Source of the DNA: Aurantimonas coralicida
GTDB taxonomy: Bacteria; Pseudomonadota; Alphaproteobacteria; Rhizobiales; Rhizobiaceae
Assembly: GCA_011050685.1 (NCBI GenBank)
Contig: DRFF01000140.1
Coordinates: forward strand, 1 to 43,599
Reading direction: 5' to 3'
Length of the DNA: 43,599 nucleotides
Shown here: piece by piece, positions 33,100-41,905 of the stretch
How positions within the stretch are numbered: position 1 is the stretch's first letter
Layout of the letters: every line of letters starts with the position of its first letter
Program-made: the position numbers and the translations under genes
Notes under the pieces: model-generated
The model's input: only the letters and a program-made list of their open reading frames with translations
What the model was told of the DNA's origin: nothing
Databases searched by the model: none

Positions 33100-35190
33100 A
33101 TGGATACGTTTCACATGCTCCTGATCAACGACGCGGCGACGCTCGACAATGACGGCGCCATCGCCGTTCTGACGCTGCACAATCCGCCGGTGAACGCGTT
33201 GTCGCGCGTGCTGCGCGAGGGCATCGCGGCGGGCATCGAAGCGGCGGCCGCCGACGATTCGGTCAAAGCCATCGTGCTGATTTGCGAGGGCCGGACCTTT
33301 ATCGCCGGGGCCGATATCAAGGAGTTCGGCAAGCCGATGGAAGGCCCGTCGCTGCGCGAACTGGAGGATATGGTCGAGAACTGTCCCAAGCCGGTTGTCG
33401 CGGCGCTGCACGGCACGGCGCTGGGCGGCGGGCTGGAACTGGCGCTCGCCTGCCACTACCGCATCGCGCTCCCTTCGGCGAAACTCGGTCTGCCGGAGAT
33501 CAAGCTCGGCATCATTCCCGGCGCCGGCGGCACCCAGCGGTTGCCGCGGATGATCGGGTTGAAACGCGGGCTCGACATGATCCTCACCGGCACCCCGGTG
33601 GGCGCGGCGACGGCGCAAACGCTCGGTATCGTCGACGAACTGGCCGTTGGCGAATTGCGCGCCGAGGCGGTGCGGTTCGCGAACGACATCCTCCGGGAGG
33701 AACGGCCGCTGCGCAAGGTCAGCGAGGAAGACGACCGGCTGGCGCGTGAGGACATCGAAGCGGCCATCGCGGAAGCCCGCGCCGCCCATGGCCGCAAGAT
33801 GAAGGGCTTCGACAGTTTCGACAAGGCGCTGGAGGCGGTTGGAAACGCAGCGCGGCTGCCCTTCGCGGAGGGCATGGCGCGCGAGAGCGACATCTTCGCC
33901 GAGCTGCTGGGCGGCATCCAGTCGAAGGCGCAGCGCTATGTCTTCGGCGCAACACGGGCGGCCGCCAAGATCCCCGATATTGCGGCCGATACGCCGACCC
34001 GGCCGATCCGCGCCGTCGGCATCATCGGCGCCGGCACGATGGGCGGCGGCATCGCCATGAATTTCCTCTCGGCCGGCATCCCGGTGACCATCATCGAGGC
34101 AAGGGAAGAAGCGCTGGAGCGCGGCACCGGCATCATGCGGACAAACTACGAGGCTTCCGCGAAAAGGGGCCGCATCCGCCCGGAGGACGTCGACAAGGGG
34201 ATGGGCCTGCTCTCGCCGTCGCTCGACATGGCCGATCTCGCCGATTGCGACCTGATCATCGAGGCGGCGTTCGAGGAGATGGCGGTGAAGAAGGACATCT
34301 TCGCCAGGCTCGACGGCATCGCCAAGGCGGGCGCGATTCTCGCCTCCAACACCTCCTATCTCGATATCGACGCAATCGCCTCGAGCACCAAGCGACCCGA
34401 GGACGTGATCGGCCTGCATTTCTTCTCGCCGGCCAACATCATGAAGCTGCTCGAGGTGGTGCGCGGCGAGAAGACCGCGACGGACGTGATAGCCACCGCG
34501 ATGAAGCTCGCCCGCAACATCGGCAAGACGGCGGTGCTGGTCGGCGTCTGCCACGGTTTCGTCGGCAACCGCATGCTGAATGCTCGCCAGCGCGAGGCCA
34601 ACAAGCTGATCCTGGAAGGCGCGATGCCTTGGGATGTCGACAGGGTGCTGACCGGTTTCGGTCTGCCGATGGGGCCGTTCCAGATGGCCGATCTCGCCGG
34701 CCTCGACCTCGGCTGGAACCGCGAGACCTCGAAGGGCGAGACCATTCGCGAGCAGCTGTGCGAGGCGGACCGCCGCGGCCAGAAGACCGGCGCGGGCTTT
34801 TACGACTACGACGACAAGCGCAAAGGCACGCCATCCAAGCTGGTGGAGAAAATTATCCGCGCCAAGTCGCGCGAGGAGGGCATCAAACGCCGGAATATCT
34901 CCGACGACGAAATCCTCCAACGGCTCGTCTACCCGATGATCAACGAGGGCGCGAAGATCCTCGACGAGGGCATCGCGCTCAGGGCATCGGACATCGATGC
35001 GGTCTGGATCAACGGCTATGGCTGGCCGGTCTATCGCGGCGGACCGATGTTCTTCGCCGACACGATCGGGCCGGAGGTGGTTCTGGCGAAGATGCGCGAA
35101 CTGGAGGAGCGGATGGGCGCGGATTTTACACCTGCGCCGCTGCTGGAGCGGATCGTCGAAGAGGGGCGGAGCTTTACCGGCTCGGCCTGA
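33100..35190 (+). CDS. Bifunctional enoyl-CoA hydratase / 3-hydroxyacyl-CoA dehydrogenase (FadJ/FadB-like)
   Basis: 696 residues from ATG at 33100; ATG at 33115 is an alternative and TTG at 33094 is unlikely. The crotonase domain (1 to about 190) has the oxyanion-hole [14 protein letters not shown] and [20 protein letters not shown] with [20 protein letters not shown]. The NAD-binding half begins at [20 protein letters not shown] and includes [42 protein letters not shown] (catalytic His) and [15 protein letters not shown]. It hydrates enoyl-CoA and oxidises the 3-hydroxyacyl-CoA, also carrying out isomerase chemistry in some family members. Divergent from the ACAD pair. No thiolase is in the window, so the pathway is incomplete here. 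Confidence 0.95.
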   Translation: MDTFHMLLINDAATLDNDGAIAVLTLHNPPVNALSRVLREGIAAGIEAAAADDSVKAIVLICEGRTFIAGADIKEFGKPMEGPSLRELEDMVENCPKPVVAALHGTALGGGLELALACHYRIALPSAKLGLPEIKLGIIPGAGGTQRLPRMIGLKRGLDMILTGTPVGAATAQTLGIVDELAVGELRAEAVRFANDILREERPLRKVSEEDDRLAREDIEAAIAEARAAHGRKMKGFDSFDKALEAVGNAARLPFAEGMARESDIFAELLGGIQSKAQRYVFGATRAAAKIPDIAADTPTRPIRAVGIIGAGTMGGGIAMNFLSAGIPVTIIEAREEALERGTGIMRTNYEASAKRGRIRPEDVDKGMGLLSPSLDMADLADCDLIIEAAFEEMAVKKDIFARLDGIAKAGAILASNTSYLDIDAIASSTKRPEDVIGLHFFSPANIMKLLEVVRGEKTATDVIATAMKLARNIGKTAVLVGVCHGFVGNRMLNARQREANKLILEGAMPWDVDRVLTGFGLPMGPFQMADLAGLDLGWNRETSKGETIREQLCEADRRGQKTGAGFYDYDDKRKGTPSKLVEKIIRAKSREEGIKRRNISDDEILQRLVYPMINEGAKILDEGIALRASDIDAVWINGYGWPVYRGGPMFFADTIGPEVVLAKMRELEERMGADFTPAPLLERIVEEGRSFTGSA

Positions 35191-35195
35191 ACGGC

Positions 35196-35227
35196 TCCCG
35201 GTCTTTCGATCGCGGGACTTTTTCCCG
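35196..35227 (+). terminator. Possible intrinsic terminator after the fadJ-like gene
   Basis: TCCCG (35196-35200) can pair with CGGGA (35213-35217), followed immediately by a T-rich run (CTTTTT). An alternative stem pairs CGGGA with TCCCG at 35223-35227 around CTTTT. The stem is only five base pairs, so termination strength is uncertain. It lies 6 bp past the stop codon at 35190. Confidence 0.4.
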
Positions 35228-35326
35228 TATCCGCTTGGCGGGGAGCCGAAAATCCACGGACCCCTTCACCTGGCCGGGATGCCGTCATACTCATGGGAAA
35301 ATGGCGAGAACGGCAGGAGGGAGGAC

Positions 35327-35776
35327 ATGATGGCCGACAGCCGCTCACGCATCAGGTGGATCGCCGCGATGGTCGCGTCCGCCCTGCTTCTGCCCGCCGG
35401 ATATGCCAGCGCTCAATCGGCGCTTCCGCCGGACAGGGTTGTCGGCCCCGCCGGCGCGTTCAAGATCCCGACGACCGGCAGCGTGCCGAATGCCGCCATC
35501 GCCGACTATCCGACCGACGTGACGGCCGACTACGTGTTCGGCTGCATGGCCAGCAACGGCAACACGCGCACCGCGCTGGAGCAATGCTCCTGCTCCTTCG
35601 ACGTCGTCGCGTCGCTGCTTCGCTATGAGCGCTACGTCGAGGCCTCGACCTTCCTGTCGATGGGGCAGGTGACGGGGGAGAAGGGCGTTCTGTTCCGCAC
35701 CAGCGCCGAGGCCAAGTCGGCCGTCGGCGACCTCAGGCGCGCCCAGGCCGAAGCGGAAATCCGCTGCTTCGATTGA
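35327..35776 (+). CDS. Secreted four-cysteine protein of unknown function, next to the xox locus
   Basis: 149 residues from ATG at 35327, with GGAGGGAGGAC directly before it, a very strong ribosome site. The Sec signal is RIRWIAAMVASALLLPAGYA, cleaved after SAQ. The mature part has four cysteines: C73 (FGCMASNGNT), C87 and C89 (EQCSCSFDVV, a C-x-C) and C147 near the end (RCFD). The rest is helical (ASLLRYERYVEASTFLSMG, then AKSAVGDLRRAQAEAEIRC). No family I can name. The gene is convergent with the SoxYZ-like gene of the quinoprotein locus, so it may be part of the same periplasmic relay or just a neighbour. The cysteine pattern suggests disulfide or metal/heme-related chemistry, but a CXXCH heme motif is absent. 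Confidence 0.75.
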   Translation: MMADSRSRIRWIAAMVASALLLPAGYASAQSALPPDRVVGPAGAFKIPTTGSVPNAAIADYPTDVTADYVFGCMASNGNTRTALEQCSCSFDVVASLLRYERYVEASTFLSMGQVTGEKGVLFRTSAEAKSAVGDLRRAQAEAEIRCFD

Positions 35777-35844
35777 GAGCGCCGCCGCCGAGTCCAGTCG
35801 CCGCTTTCAATCAAAAGCTGTAAAAGCCGTAGCTGCCCGGATCG

Positions 35845-36738
35845 TCAGGACTGTTCCGGGACAAAGGTCTTTTCGAAGACCTTGCCCTCGGTGTCCGTTG
35901 CCTTGGCGTGGAACGGCACCGACGGATCGCCGGTATAGTTGAAGCGGAAGCTCGGATCCTCGGAGATCGAAATCCCGCCGGTCATCGAGAACAAGCGCTC
36001 GCCGCCGCGATCGACCGCGAGATCGGTGATGAAATGCGCCGGGATATAGAGAAGCGTCACCTGATCCTTCTGCAACCCGGAATTGTTCGGATGCCGGATC
36101 ATCAGCTGCGCCTCATGCGTCGCCGTGCCGCCGATATCCGCCGCGGCGAAAGCCCGCAGTTTCATCTGGCCCATCTGCTTGGCGGCGACTTCCGCGTCCT
36201 TCGCCGCCGGGGCGGCGCAGCCGCCGGCCGCCTTGACGTATTGCTTGGTGACATAGAGCGTGCCGTCGGCCGTTTCGGCGACCGCGTGGATGTCGGTATA
36301 GGCGTTGACCCTGACGCGGGTCGACAATTCGGTGAGGCCGGAGCCTTCGGTGATGTCGAAGGTGGCGGCGACAGGGGCGGGGTTCTCGTCGATGACCAGC
36401 GTCACCTTGCGAATGTTCATGGCCGGATCGAGCGTCAGCTTGATCGGCACGATCGCCGGGTCGGTCGCGCGGCTTGGCGCTTCCAGCATGATCGCGTCGG
36501 TGCCCTCGACCAGCGGCCGGTCGCCGAACAGGTCGTCCTTCAGGCCGGGCCAGGCGGATTCCATGGCGGCGGCCGCCGCTTCGGCGGGCGAGAGCGTCGA
36601 TTGGGCGAACGCGGCAGGGGCTGAGAGCGTCAAAGCGGAAGCGGCGAAAACGGCAAGCGAAAGAACACTTCCCATCGACGTCCGCCGATGGAACCCGTGC
36701 GTCGCCCGGCTCTTCGGCCCGGCATGAGCGTCCAGCAT
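35845..36738 (-). CDS. Quinoprotein-dehydrogenase-associated SoxYZ-like carrier protein
   Basis: 297 residues from ATG at 36738, where GGGAGATTGTC gives a good ribosome site; an internal ATG (residue 22) would still keep the signal peptide (MGSVLSLAVFAASALTLSAP). It is a fusion of a SoxY-like half and a SoxZ-like half. The SoxY-type swinging-arm motif is VKAAGGCAAP with C174, though followed by an extended segment rather than lying at the C-terminus as in SoxY. The SoxZ-like half includes ATHEAQLMIRHPNNSGLQKD. In thiosulfate oxidation SoxYZ carries sulfur on a C-terminal cysteine. In PQQ-enzyme loci this fused form is common (TIGR04557-type) and its cargo is unknown. It sits 142 bp after the metallohydrolase on the minus strand, divergent from xoxF. 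Confidence 0.88.
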   Translation of the reverse strand: MLDAHAGPKSRATHGFHRRTSMGSVLSLAVFAASALTLSAPAAFAQSTLSPAEAAAAAMESAWPGLKDDLFGDRPLVEGTDAIMLEAPSRATDPAIVPIKLTLDPAMNIRKVTLVIDENPAPVAATFDITEGSGLTELSTRVRVNAYTDIHAVAETADGTLYVTKQYVKAAGGCAAPAAKDAEVAAKQMGQMKLRAFAAADIGGTATHEAQLMIRHPNNSGLQKDQVTLLYIPAHFITDLAVDRGGERLFSMTGGISISEDPSFRFNYTGDPSVPFHAKATDTEGKVFEKTFVPEQS

Positions 36739-36880
36739 GACAATCTCCCAATTTTCGTCGCGCGTGCCCGTTCGCTCTTTCGCTAATGTGACGGTATTGC
36801 CATGCGAGGACAAGGGACGGCCGTCTCAACTCGCCTTGATCGATTCGGAGAGCCGGACAGAAGCCTCGCCTTGCGCGGGG

Positions 36881-37828
36881 TCATTCCCATTCGAGTTCGG
36901 CGAAGGCGGCGGTGGCGTTGCGGGCGTTGAAGGCGTCGAAGACTTGCCATTTGCCGGCCTCGCTCCGGCCCGCCGTTTCGACCGCGTCGGCTAATGGCAT
37001 GCCGTCGGCGATCGCCTGACGGAGGTCGGCGGCGAGCTTTTCCAGATAGGCGGTCTGTGCGGCGACCGCCGCCGGCCATGGCGCGCTCGCGGGACCGTGT
37101 CCCGGCACGACGCGGCTTGCCGGTAGCGCTTCGAGGGCCGGCGTCTGGGCGAGCCAGCCCTTGAGGCTGCCGTCGATCACCGGCACATGCTTCATGAAGA
37201 CGAGATCGTCGGCGAACAAGGTGCCGGTCGCTGCGTCGAGAACGGTCAGATCGTTGTCCGTATGGGCGGTGCCCCACGCCGTCAGCGTCAGCTTGCGATT
37301 GCCGAGATCGATGATGCGCTCGCCCTCGACGGTGTCGTCCGGCGGCGTGATGGTGACTTCCGCCACGCGATCCGGGCCGAGCTGTTCGCGCATCGACTGC
37401 TTGTAGAAATCCGTCCGCGCGGCGAGCGCGGCGGGAAGCTTGCGATGGCCGATCAAGGTCGCGCCGGCCGCCTTGAACACCTGGTTCCCGAAGATGTGGT
37501 CGGGATGCATGTGAGTGTTGACGAGGTAACGGACCGGCTTGTCGGTGACCGCGCGAGTCGCTTCCAATGCTGCCCGGGCGACCGCGACGCTGCCGCCGCT
37601 GTCGATCACCGCCACGGCATCGTCGCCGATCACGAAGCCGATATTGGCGATGTCGCCCTGGTTCTCGGGGCTGGTCTCCTCGACCAGGCCGGCGTGGACA
37701 TAGATGCCTGGCGCGATCTCCTCCAACGCCAGCGGCGCGGCCCAAGCGCCGACGACACCAACGAAGGCGGCGAGGGCGACCAGGGTCGCCGCCGCGCAGC
37801 GCGGGAGGAATGTGAGACGCGTCGACAT
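36881..37828 (-). CDS. Quinoprotein relay system zinc metallohydrolase (MBL fold, SoxH-related)
   Basis: 315 residues from ATG at 37828; an ATG five codons upstream (37843) is also possible, and neither has a clear Shine-Dalgarno. N-terminal signal (CAAATLVALAAFVGVVGAWA). The metallo-beta-lactamase fold has the zinc motif NTHMHPDHIFGN (H106-x-H108-x-D110-H111), WGTAHTDNDLTVLDAATGTL with the third-site His, and the terminal VPGHGPAS. It resembles SoxH-type hydrolases that occur beside PQQ alcohol dehydrogenases and the SoxYZ-like carrier (SoxH_rel_PQQ families). Its substrate is unknown; a thioester or persulfide on the carrier is a reasonable idea. Divergent from xoxF across 446 bp. Confidence 0.88.
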   Translation of the reverse strand: MSTRLTFLPRCAAATLVALAAFVGVVGAWAAPLALEEIAPGIYVHAGLVEETSPENQGDIANIGFVIGDDAVAVIDSGGSVAVARAALEATRAVTDKPVRYLVNTHMHPDHIFGNQVFKAAGATLIGHRKLPAALAARTDFYKQSMREQLGPDRVAEVTITPPDDTVEGERIIDLGNRKLTLTAWGTAHTDNDLTVLDAATGTLFADDLVFMKHVPVIDGSLKGWLAQTPALEALPASRVVPGHGPASAPWPAAVAAQTAYLEKLAADLRQAIADGMPLADAVETAGRSEAGKWQVFDAFNARNATAAFAELEWE

Positions 37829-38274
37829 GGATCCATCAGACATGCCCGCGCGCTGCGGGGCAAGACCTCCGGCGGTTGGTATGGCAACCGGACAAGCAAA
37901 TCTCATGCAAGCCGCTAAGTACTAAGGACGTTCTCGGGGGCTGTGTGAACCGCACCCGCCCTACCGAATGACAGTATACTGCGACGCACCCTAAAAATGC
38001 TGCGCCGCATATAGGAAAAGTGCCATTCGGAGCTTGCGCAGGAAAAATTCCCGCACTAGCATCGCGTCATGGTTTCCGGCTTCAAGGTCGCAGTGTTGGG
38101 AGCGCTGCGAGTCCTCGAAGGCCACGGTAGGTGTCGATCAACGGTGCCCACCAAGACCCCTATTGGCGGTCGTGACACGCTGCCGGAAACCTTCCCCCAG
38201 ACTATCGTTGGCTCAACGTTCGTCGGCAATCCTGCCGTCACGCGTCACCGCTACAGTTCCTTGGGAGGACACCG
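37829..38274. promoter_or_regulatory. 446-bp divergent promoter region of xoxF and the metallohydrolase
   Basis: No credible gene. It holds an inverted repeat CCGAATG (37964-37970) / CATTCGG (38024-38030) with a 53-bp spacer, and a possible weak promoter for xoxF: TTGCGC (38034-38039), 17 bp, TAGCAT (38057-38062). The right arm of the repeat sits just 3 bp before that -35, a suitable place for an activator or repressor. A leader of about 200 nt would separate it from the xoxF start at 38275, preceded by GGGAGG (38262-38267). No lanthanide or methanol regulator (mxbDM/mxcQE/xoxABC-like) gene is in the window. Confidence 0.4.
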
Positions 38275-40122
38275 ATGTTCAAGACAATCACGAAGGCCGC
38301 GCTGGCATCCAGCCTGCTCATCTCGTTAGGGGCCGGGGCCTCGGCGAACGAGAAACTGCAGGAGATGCAGGGCGACGCCGCGCAGTGGGTAATGCCCACG
38401 GGCAACTACGCCAATCAGCGCTACTCGACGCTGGACAAGATCAACAAGGACAACGTCGGCGACATGGTCCCGGCCTGGGGCTTTTCGACCGGCGTTCTGC
38501 GCGGCCACGAGGGCTCGCCGCTCGTCGTCGGTGACACGATGTACGTGCACACGCCGTTCCCCAACATCGTCTATGCGCTCGACGCCAAGAACGACGGCGA
38601 GATCAAGTGGAAGTACGAGCCCAAGCAGGATCCGAACGTCATCCCGGTGATGTGCTGCGACACGGTCAATCGCGGCGTTGCCTACGCGCCGGCGCAAGGT
38701 GACGGCGGCAAGGACCTGGTGATCCTGCATCAGGCCGACACGACCGTCGTCGCGCTCGACGCCGCAACCGGCGAGCAGGTTTGGTCGGTGAAGAACGGTG
38801 ATGCGTCGAAGGGCGAGACCGGTACCGCGGCGCCGATGGTGTTCAAGGACAAGGTGCTGATCGGTATTTCGGGCGGCGAATTCGGCGTGCGCGGTTCCAT
38901 CACCGCCTACAACGTTTCCGATGGTACGCAGGCCTGGCGGGCCTATTCTACCGGCCCGGACGACGAGATGCTGTTCGATCCCGAGAAGACCATGGAACTC
39001 GGCAAGCCGGTTGGCGCGGATTCCTCGCTCAACAGCTGGGAAGGCGACCAATGGCAGATCGGCGGCGGCACGACCTGGGGTTGGTTTGCCTATGATCCCG
39101 AACTGAATCTGATCTATTACGGGACCGGCAACCCCTCGACCTGGAACCCGGCGCAGCGGCCCGGCGACAACAAATGGTCGATGGCGATCATGGCGCGCGA
39201 TGCCGACACCGGCGTGGCGAAGTGGGTCTACCAGATGACCCCGCATGACGAGTGGGACTTCGACGGCGTCAACGAGATGATCCTCGCGGACATCGACGTC
39301 GGCGGTACGCCAACCAAGGCGCTCGTCCACTTCGACCGCAACGGGTTCGCCTACACGATGAACCGGGAAACCGGCGAATTGCTGGTCGCCAAGAAGTACG
39401 ATCCGGCCGTCAACTGGGCGACCGAAGTCGTCATGGACAAGGAATCCGACCAGTACGGCCGCCCGCAGGTGGTCGCGGAGTATTCGACCGAGCAGAACGG
39501 CGAGGACACCAACTCGACCGGCATCTGCCCGGCGGCACTGGGAACCAAGGATCAGCAGCCGGCGGCCTATTCGCCGGAAACCAAGCTGTTCTACGTGCCG
39601 ACCAACCACGTCTGCATGGACTACGAGCCGTTCCGCGTCGCCTATACGGCCGGACAGCCCTATGTCGGCGCGACACTGTCGATGTACCCGGCGCCCGACA
39701 GTCATGGCGGCATGGGCAACTTCATCGCGTGGGACGCCGGCAAGGGCGAGATCGTCTGGTCGCTGCCGGAGCAGTTTTCGGTATGGTCCGGTGCGCTGGC
39801 CACCAAGGGCGGCATCGTCTTCTACGGTACGCTCGAGGGGTATCTGAAGGCCGTCGACGCAAAGACGGGCGAGGAGCTCTACAAGTACAAGACCCCGTCG
39901 GGCATCATCGGCAACGTGATGACCTACGAGAATGAAGGCAAGCAGTATGTCGGCATTCTGTCGGGCATCGGCGGCTGGGCTGGTATCGGCCTCGCGGCAG
40001 GCCTCACTGATCCCAACGCCGGTCTCGGCGCGGTCGGCGGCTATGCGGCGCTGTCGAAATACACCGCCCTCGGCGGCGCGCTGACGGTCTTCACGGTCCC
40101 GGACCAGACGGCCGCGAAATAA
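38275..40122 (+). CDS. xoxF: Lanthanide-dependent PQQ methanol dehydrogenase XoxF
   Basis: 615 residues. A signal peptide (about 1-24, ending ASA) directs export. The eight-bladed quinoprotein propeller has the vicinal disulfide C127-C128 in [11 protein letters not shown] that stacks on PQQ, and tryptophan-docking repeats such as [14 protein letters not shown]. Metal and catalytic residues are E202 ([11 protein letters not shown]), N286 ([10 protein letters not shown]), D328 and D330 in [14 protein letters not shown]330 is the extra acid that marks lanthanide enzymes; calcium MxaF enzymes have Ala at the equivalent site. It oxidises methanol (and formaldehyde) in the periplasm and reduces cytochrome XoxG. 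It lies first in a rightward group xoxF-xoxG-xoxJ-rhodanese. Confidence 0.96.
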   Translation: MFKTITKAALASSLLISLGAGASANEKLQEMQGDAAQWVMPTGNYANQRYSTLDKINKDNVGDMVPAWGFSTGVLRGHEGSPLVVGDTMYVHTPFPNIVYALDAKNDGEIKWKYEPKQDPNVIPVMCCDTVNRGVAYAPAQGDGGKDLVILHQADTTVVALDAATGEQVWSVKNGDASKGETGTAAPMVFKDKVLIGISGGEFGVRGSITAYNVSDGTQAWRAYSTGPDDEMLFDPEKTMELGKPVGADSSLNSWEGDQWQIGGGTTWGWFAYDPELNLIYYGTGNPSTWNPAQRPGDNKWSMAIMARDADTGVAKWVYQMTPHDEWDFDGVNEMILADIDVGGTPTKALVHFDRNGFAYTMNRETGELLVAKKYDPAVNWATEVVMDKESDQYGRPQVVAEYSTEQNGEDTNSTGICPAALGTKDQQPAAYSPETKLFYVPTNHVCMDYEPFRVAYTAGQPYVGATLSMYPAPDSHGGMGNFIAWDAGKGEIVWSLPEQFSVWSGALATKGGIVFYGTLEGYLKAVDAKTGEELYKYKTPSGIIGNVMTYENEGKQYVGILSGIGGWAGIGLAAGLTDPNAGLGAVGGYAALSKYTALGGALTVFTVPDQTAAK

Positions 40123-40134
40123 GCCACAAGACGG

Positions 40135-40162
40135 GGGCCCCACTCTTTGCGGAGCGGGGCCC
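40135..40162. terminator. Strong hairpin just after xoxF
   Basis: GGGCCCC (40135-40141) pairs with GGGGCCC (40156-40162) with an inner CTC/GAG stem and a TTTGCG loop, right after the xoxF stop at 40122. No T-run follows, so it is more likely to stabilise the 3' end of xoxF mRNA or cut read-through into xoxG than to end transcription fully. Confidence 0.55.
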
Positions 40163-40178
40163 TCGATGCGTGACGACA

Positions 40179-40221
40179 GGGCCCGATGTCAGGCTTCGGC
40201 CTCGACGCCGGGCCCTCGTTT
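40179..40221 (+). terminator. Second GGGCCC-bounded hairpin before xoxG
   Basis: GGGCCC at 40179-40184 can pair with GGGCCC at 40210-40215, enclosing an imperfect inner stem (around GGCTTCGGCC), and is followed by TCGTTTT. Together with the hairpin at 40135-40162 it makes four GGGCCC copies in about 80 bp, so alternative pairings are possible. Confidence 0.45.
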
Positions 40222-40302
40222 TGGAAGGCGGTGGGCGACCTGCCATCATCGCCGAGAAGCCGGGCCGAGGATTCGCCCGCGTGTCGATCCCGTGAGGTTT
40301 GA

Positions 40303-41013
40303 ATGAATTCCAAGTTGATTGCGTTCGCTGGCGTCGTGCTTCTTTCGGCCAGTAGCCTGACCTTCGCGCAGAGCGACGGAACCACTGTCGTGCCGGCGGG
40401 ACAACAGGCGCCGGCGGCGACGGCCCCAACGGCACCGGCCGGAGATGCGGCCGCAGCCCCCGCCCCGGCGGCCGCCGATCCTGCCGAGGCCGCCGCCGCG
40501 AGCGGCGACAAGGCGATGGCGGCCGGCGACACCATGACGGTGGACGCGCATCCGTCGAAGGATACGGCAACCGAAGGCAACCAGCCGAGCGAAGGCGAGA
40601 TGGGCAAATTCGTCGATCCTGCTGGAAACCCGACCTACAGCATGACCGAAGACGGCACCGCCGATTGGTACACCTGGCGTGGCTACAAGAAATACGGTGC
40701 CAACTGCCTGCAATGCCACGGCCCGGATGGTCTGGGTTCGTCCTTCGCCCCGAACCTGACGGAATCGCTGCAGACTCTGAGCTATTTCGACTTCGTCGGC
40801 GTCGTCGTCAGTGGTCAGCAGAACAAGTGGAATTCGTCCGGAAATTCGATCATGCCGGCCTGGGGCGAAGATCCCAACGTTATGTGCTCACTGGATGCAA
40901 TCTACATCTATCTGCGCGCCCGCACCGACGGCGTCGTCGGGCGGGGCGAGCCAAAACGCCCGGCTAAGAACGAGGCGGGGCAGAAGGCCGAATACGACTG
41001 TCTGGGATTTTGA
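40303..41013 (+). CDS. xoxG: XoxG-type c-type cytochrome (methanol-oxidation related)
   Basis: 236 residues from ATG at 40303, with GAGG 5-6 bases before. Signal peptide (IAFAGVVLLSASSLTFAQ), then a long Ala/Pro-rich linker (about 25-70), then a single-heme cytochrome. The heme site is GANCLQCHGPDG (C135, C138, H139), and the sixth ligand is probably the Met of IMPAWGED. Two further cysteines (VMCSLD and EYDCLGF) match the four-cysteine methanol-metabolism cytochrome subgroup. It takes electrons from XoxF in the periplasm. The linker is unusually extended for XoxG and may be a flexible tether. Separated from xoxF by 180 bp with two hairpins. Confidence 0.93.
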   Translation: MNSKLIAFAGVVLLSASSLTFAQSDGTTVVPAGQQAPAATAPTAPAGDAAAAPAPAAADPAEAAAASGDKAMAAGDTMTVDAHPSKDTATEGNQPSEGEMGKFVDPAGNPTYSMTEDGTADWYTWRGYKKYGANCLQCHGPDGLGSSFAPNLTESLQTLSYFDFVGVVVSGQQNKWNSSGNSIMPAWGEDPNVMCSLDAIYIYLRARTDGVVGRGEPKRPAKNEAGQKAEYDCLGF

Positions 41014-41017
41014 TGCG

Positions 41018-41905
41018 ATGATCCGCTTCGTCACAGCGGTCGTCGGCATCACGAGTGCCCTGGCGTTGGCGATGCCGGCGGCGGCCCAGGACCGGGAGTT
41101 TGGCGGCGAGATCGAACTCGTCGATCCGAACGTGCTGCGGGTGTGCGCGGACCCCAACAACTTGCCGTTTTCCAACGAGGCCGAAGCGGGCTTCGAGCAG
41201 GAGGTCGCCCGGTTCCTGGCCGACAAGCTGGGACTGCAATCGGTGTCCTACACCTATTTTCCGCAGGCAACCGGCTTCGTGCGGATGACGCTCGGCTCCA
41301 ATCTTTGCGACGTCATCATGAGCTATCCGCAGGGCGACGAGCTGGTTCAGAACACCAACGCCTATTACCGGACGGCCTATGCGCTGGTCTATCCGAAGGA
41401 CGGCGACCTTGCCGGCGTCGAGACGATCGCGGACCCGAAGCTGAAGGACAAACGCATCGGCATCGTCGCCGGGACGCCGCCGGCCACCTATCTCGCCCGC
41501 GCCGGCCTGATCGGCAAGGCCAAGCCCTATCAGTTGATGATCGACACGCGGTTCGACAATTCCGCCAAGGCGATGATCGACGATCTTGACAGTGGCGAGA
41601 TCGACGCGGCGATCCTCTGGGGGCCGATGGCCGGCTATTACGCCAAGGAGTCGGGCAAGGATTATGCCGTCGTGCCGCTCACCCATGAAGGCAAGGGGCC
41701 GGCGACGACCTTCCGGATCACCATGGGTGTGCGGGCCTCCGACCAGCAGTGGAAGCGCACGCTCAACCAGGCGATCCAGGATTATCAGGGCGAGATCGAC
41801 GAGATCCTGTTGTCCTACGGCGTGCCGCTGCTCGACGAAGAGGACCGCCCGATCGTGTCGAAGGCGGGCGATGTGGCGCCGGAACCGCGGGAACCGAAGG
41901 GATGA
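41018..41905 (+). CDS. xoxJ: XoxJ-type periplasmic binding-fold protein of the PQQ alcohol dehydrogenase locus
   Basis: 295 residues from ATG at 41018, only 4 bp after the xoxG stop, so the two genes are surely co-transcribed. Signal peptide (FVTAVVGITSALALAMPAAA). It has the solute-binding family 3 fold: ELVDPNVLRVCADPNNLPFS at the start, then DVIMSYPQGDELVQN, GIVAGTPPATYLARAGLIG, DSGEIDAAILWGPMAGYYA and VPLLDEEDRPIV. Crystal and genetic work on XoxJ/MxaJ suggests it binds and helps activate or fold the dehydrogenase rather than feeding a transporter; this is family knowledge. Confidence 0.93.
   Translation: MIRFVTAVVGITSALALAMPAAAQDREFGGEIELVDPNVLRVCADPNNLPFSNEAEAGFEQEVARFLADKLGLQSVSYTYFPQATGFVRMTLGSNLCDVIMSYPQGDELVQNTNAYYRTAYALVYPKDGDLAGVETIADPKLKDKRIGIVAGTPPATYLARAGLIGKAKPYQLMIDTRFDNSAKAMIDDLDSGEIDAAILWGPMAGYYAKESGKDYAVVPLTHEGKGPATTFRITMGVRASDQQWKRTLNQAIQDYQGEIDEILLSYGVPLLDEEDRPIVSKAGDVAPEPREPKG

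Noticed and set aside
32998-34920. 640-codon minus-strand ORF opposite the FadJ-like gene
   Set aside because: Antisense shadow of the bifunctional enzyme; no domain signature.
38069-38329. 86-codon + strand ORF starting in the xoxF leader (38069)
   Set aside because: It overlaps the xoxF start in another frame, has no ribosome site or conserved motif, and lies in the likely regulatory leader.
38326-40143. 605-codon minus-strand ORF opposite xoxF
   Set aside because: A complete mirror of xoxF. Its length follows from the strong codon bias, not from coding.
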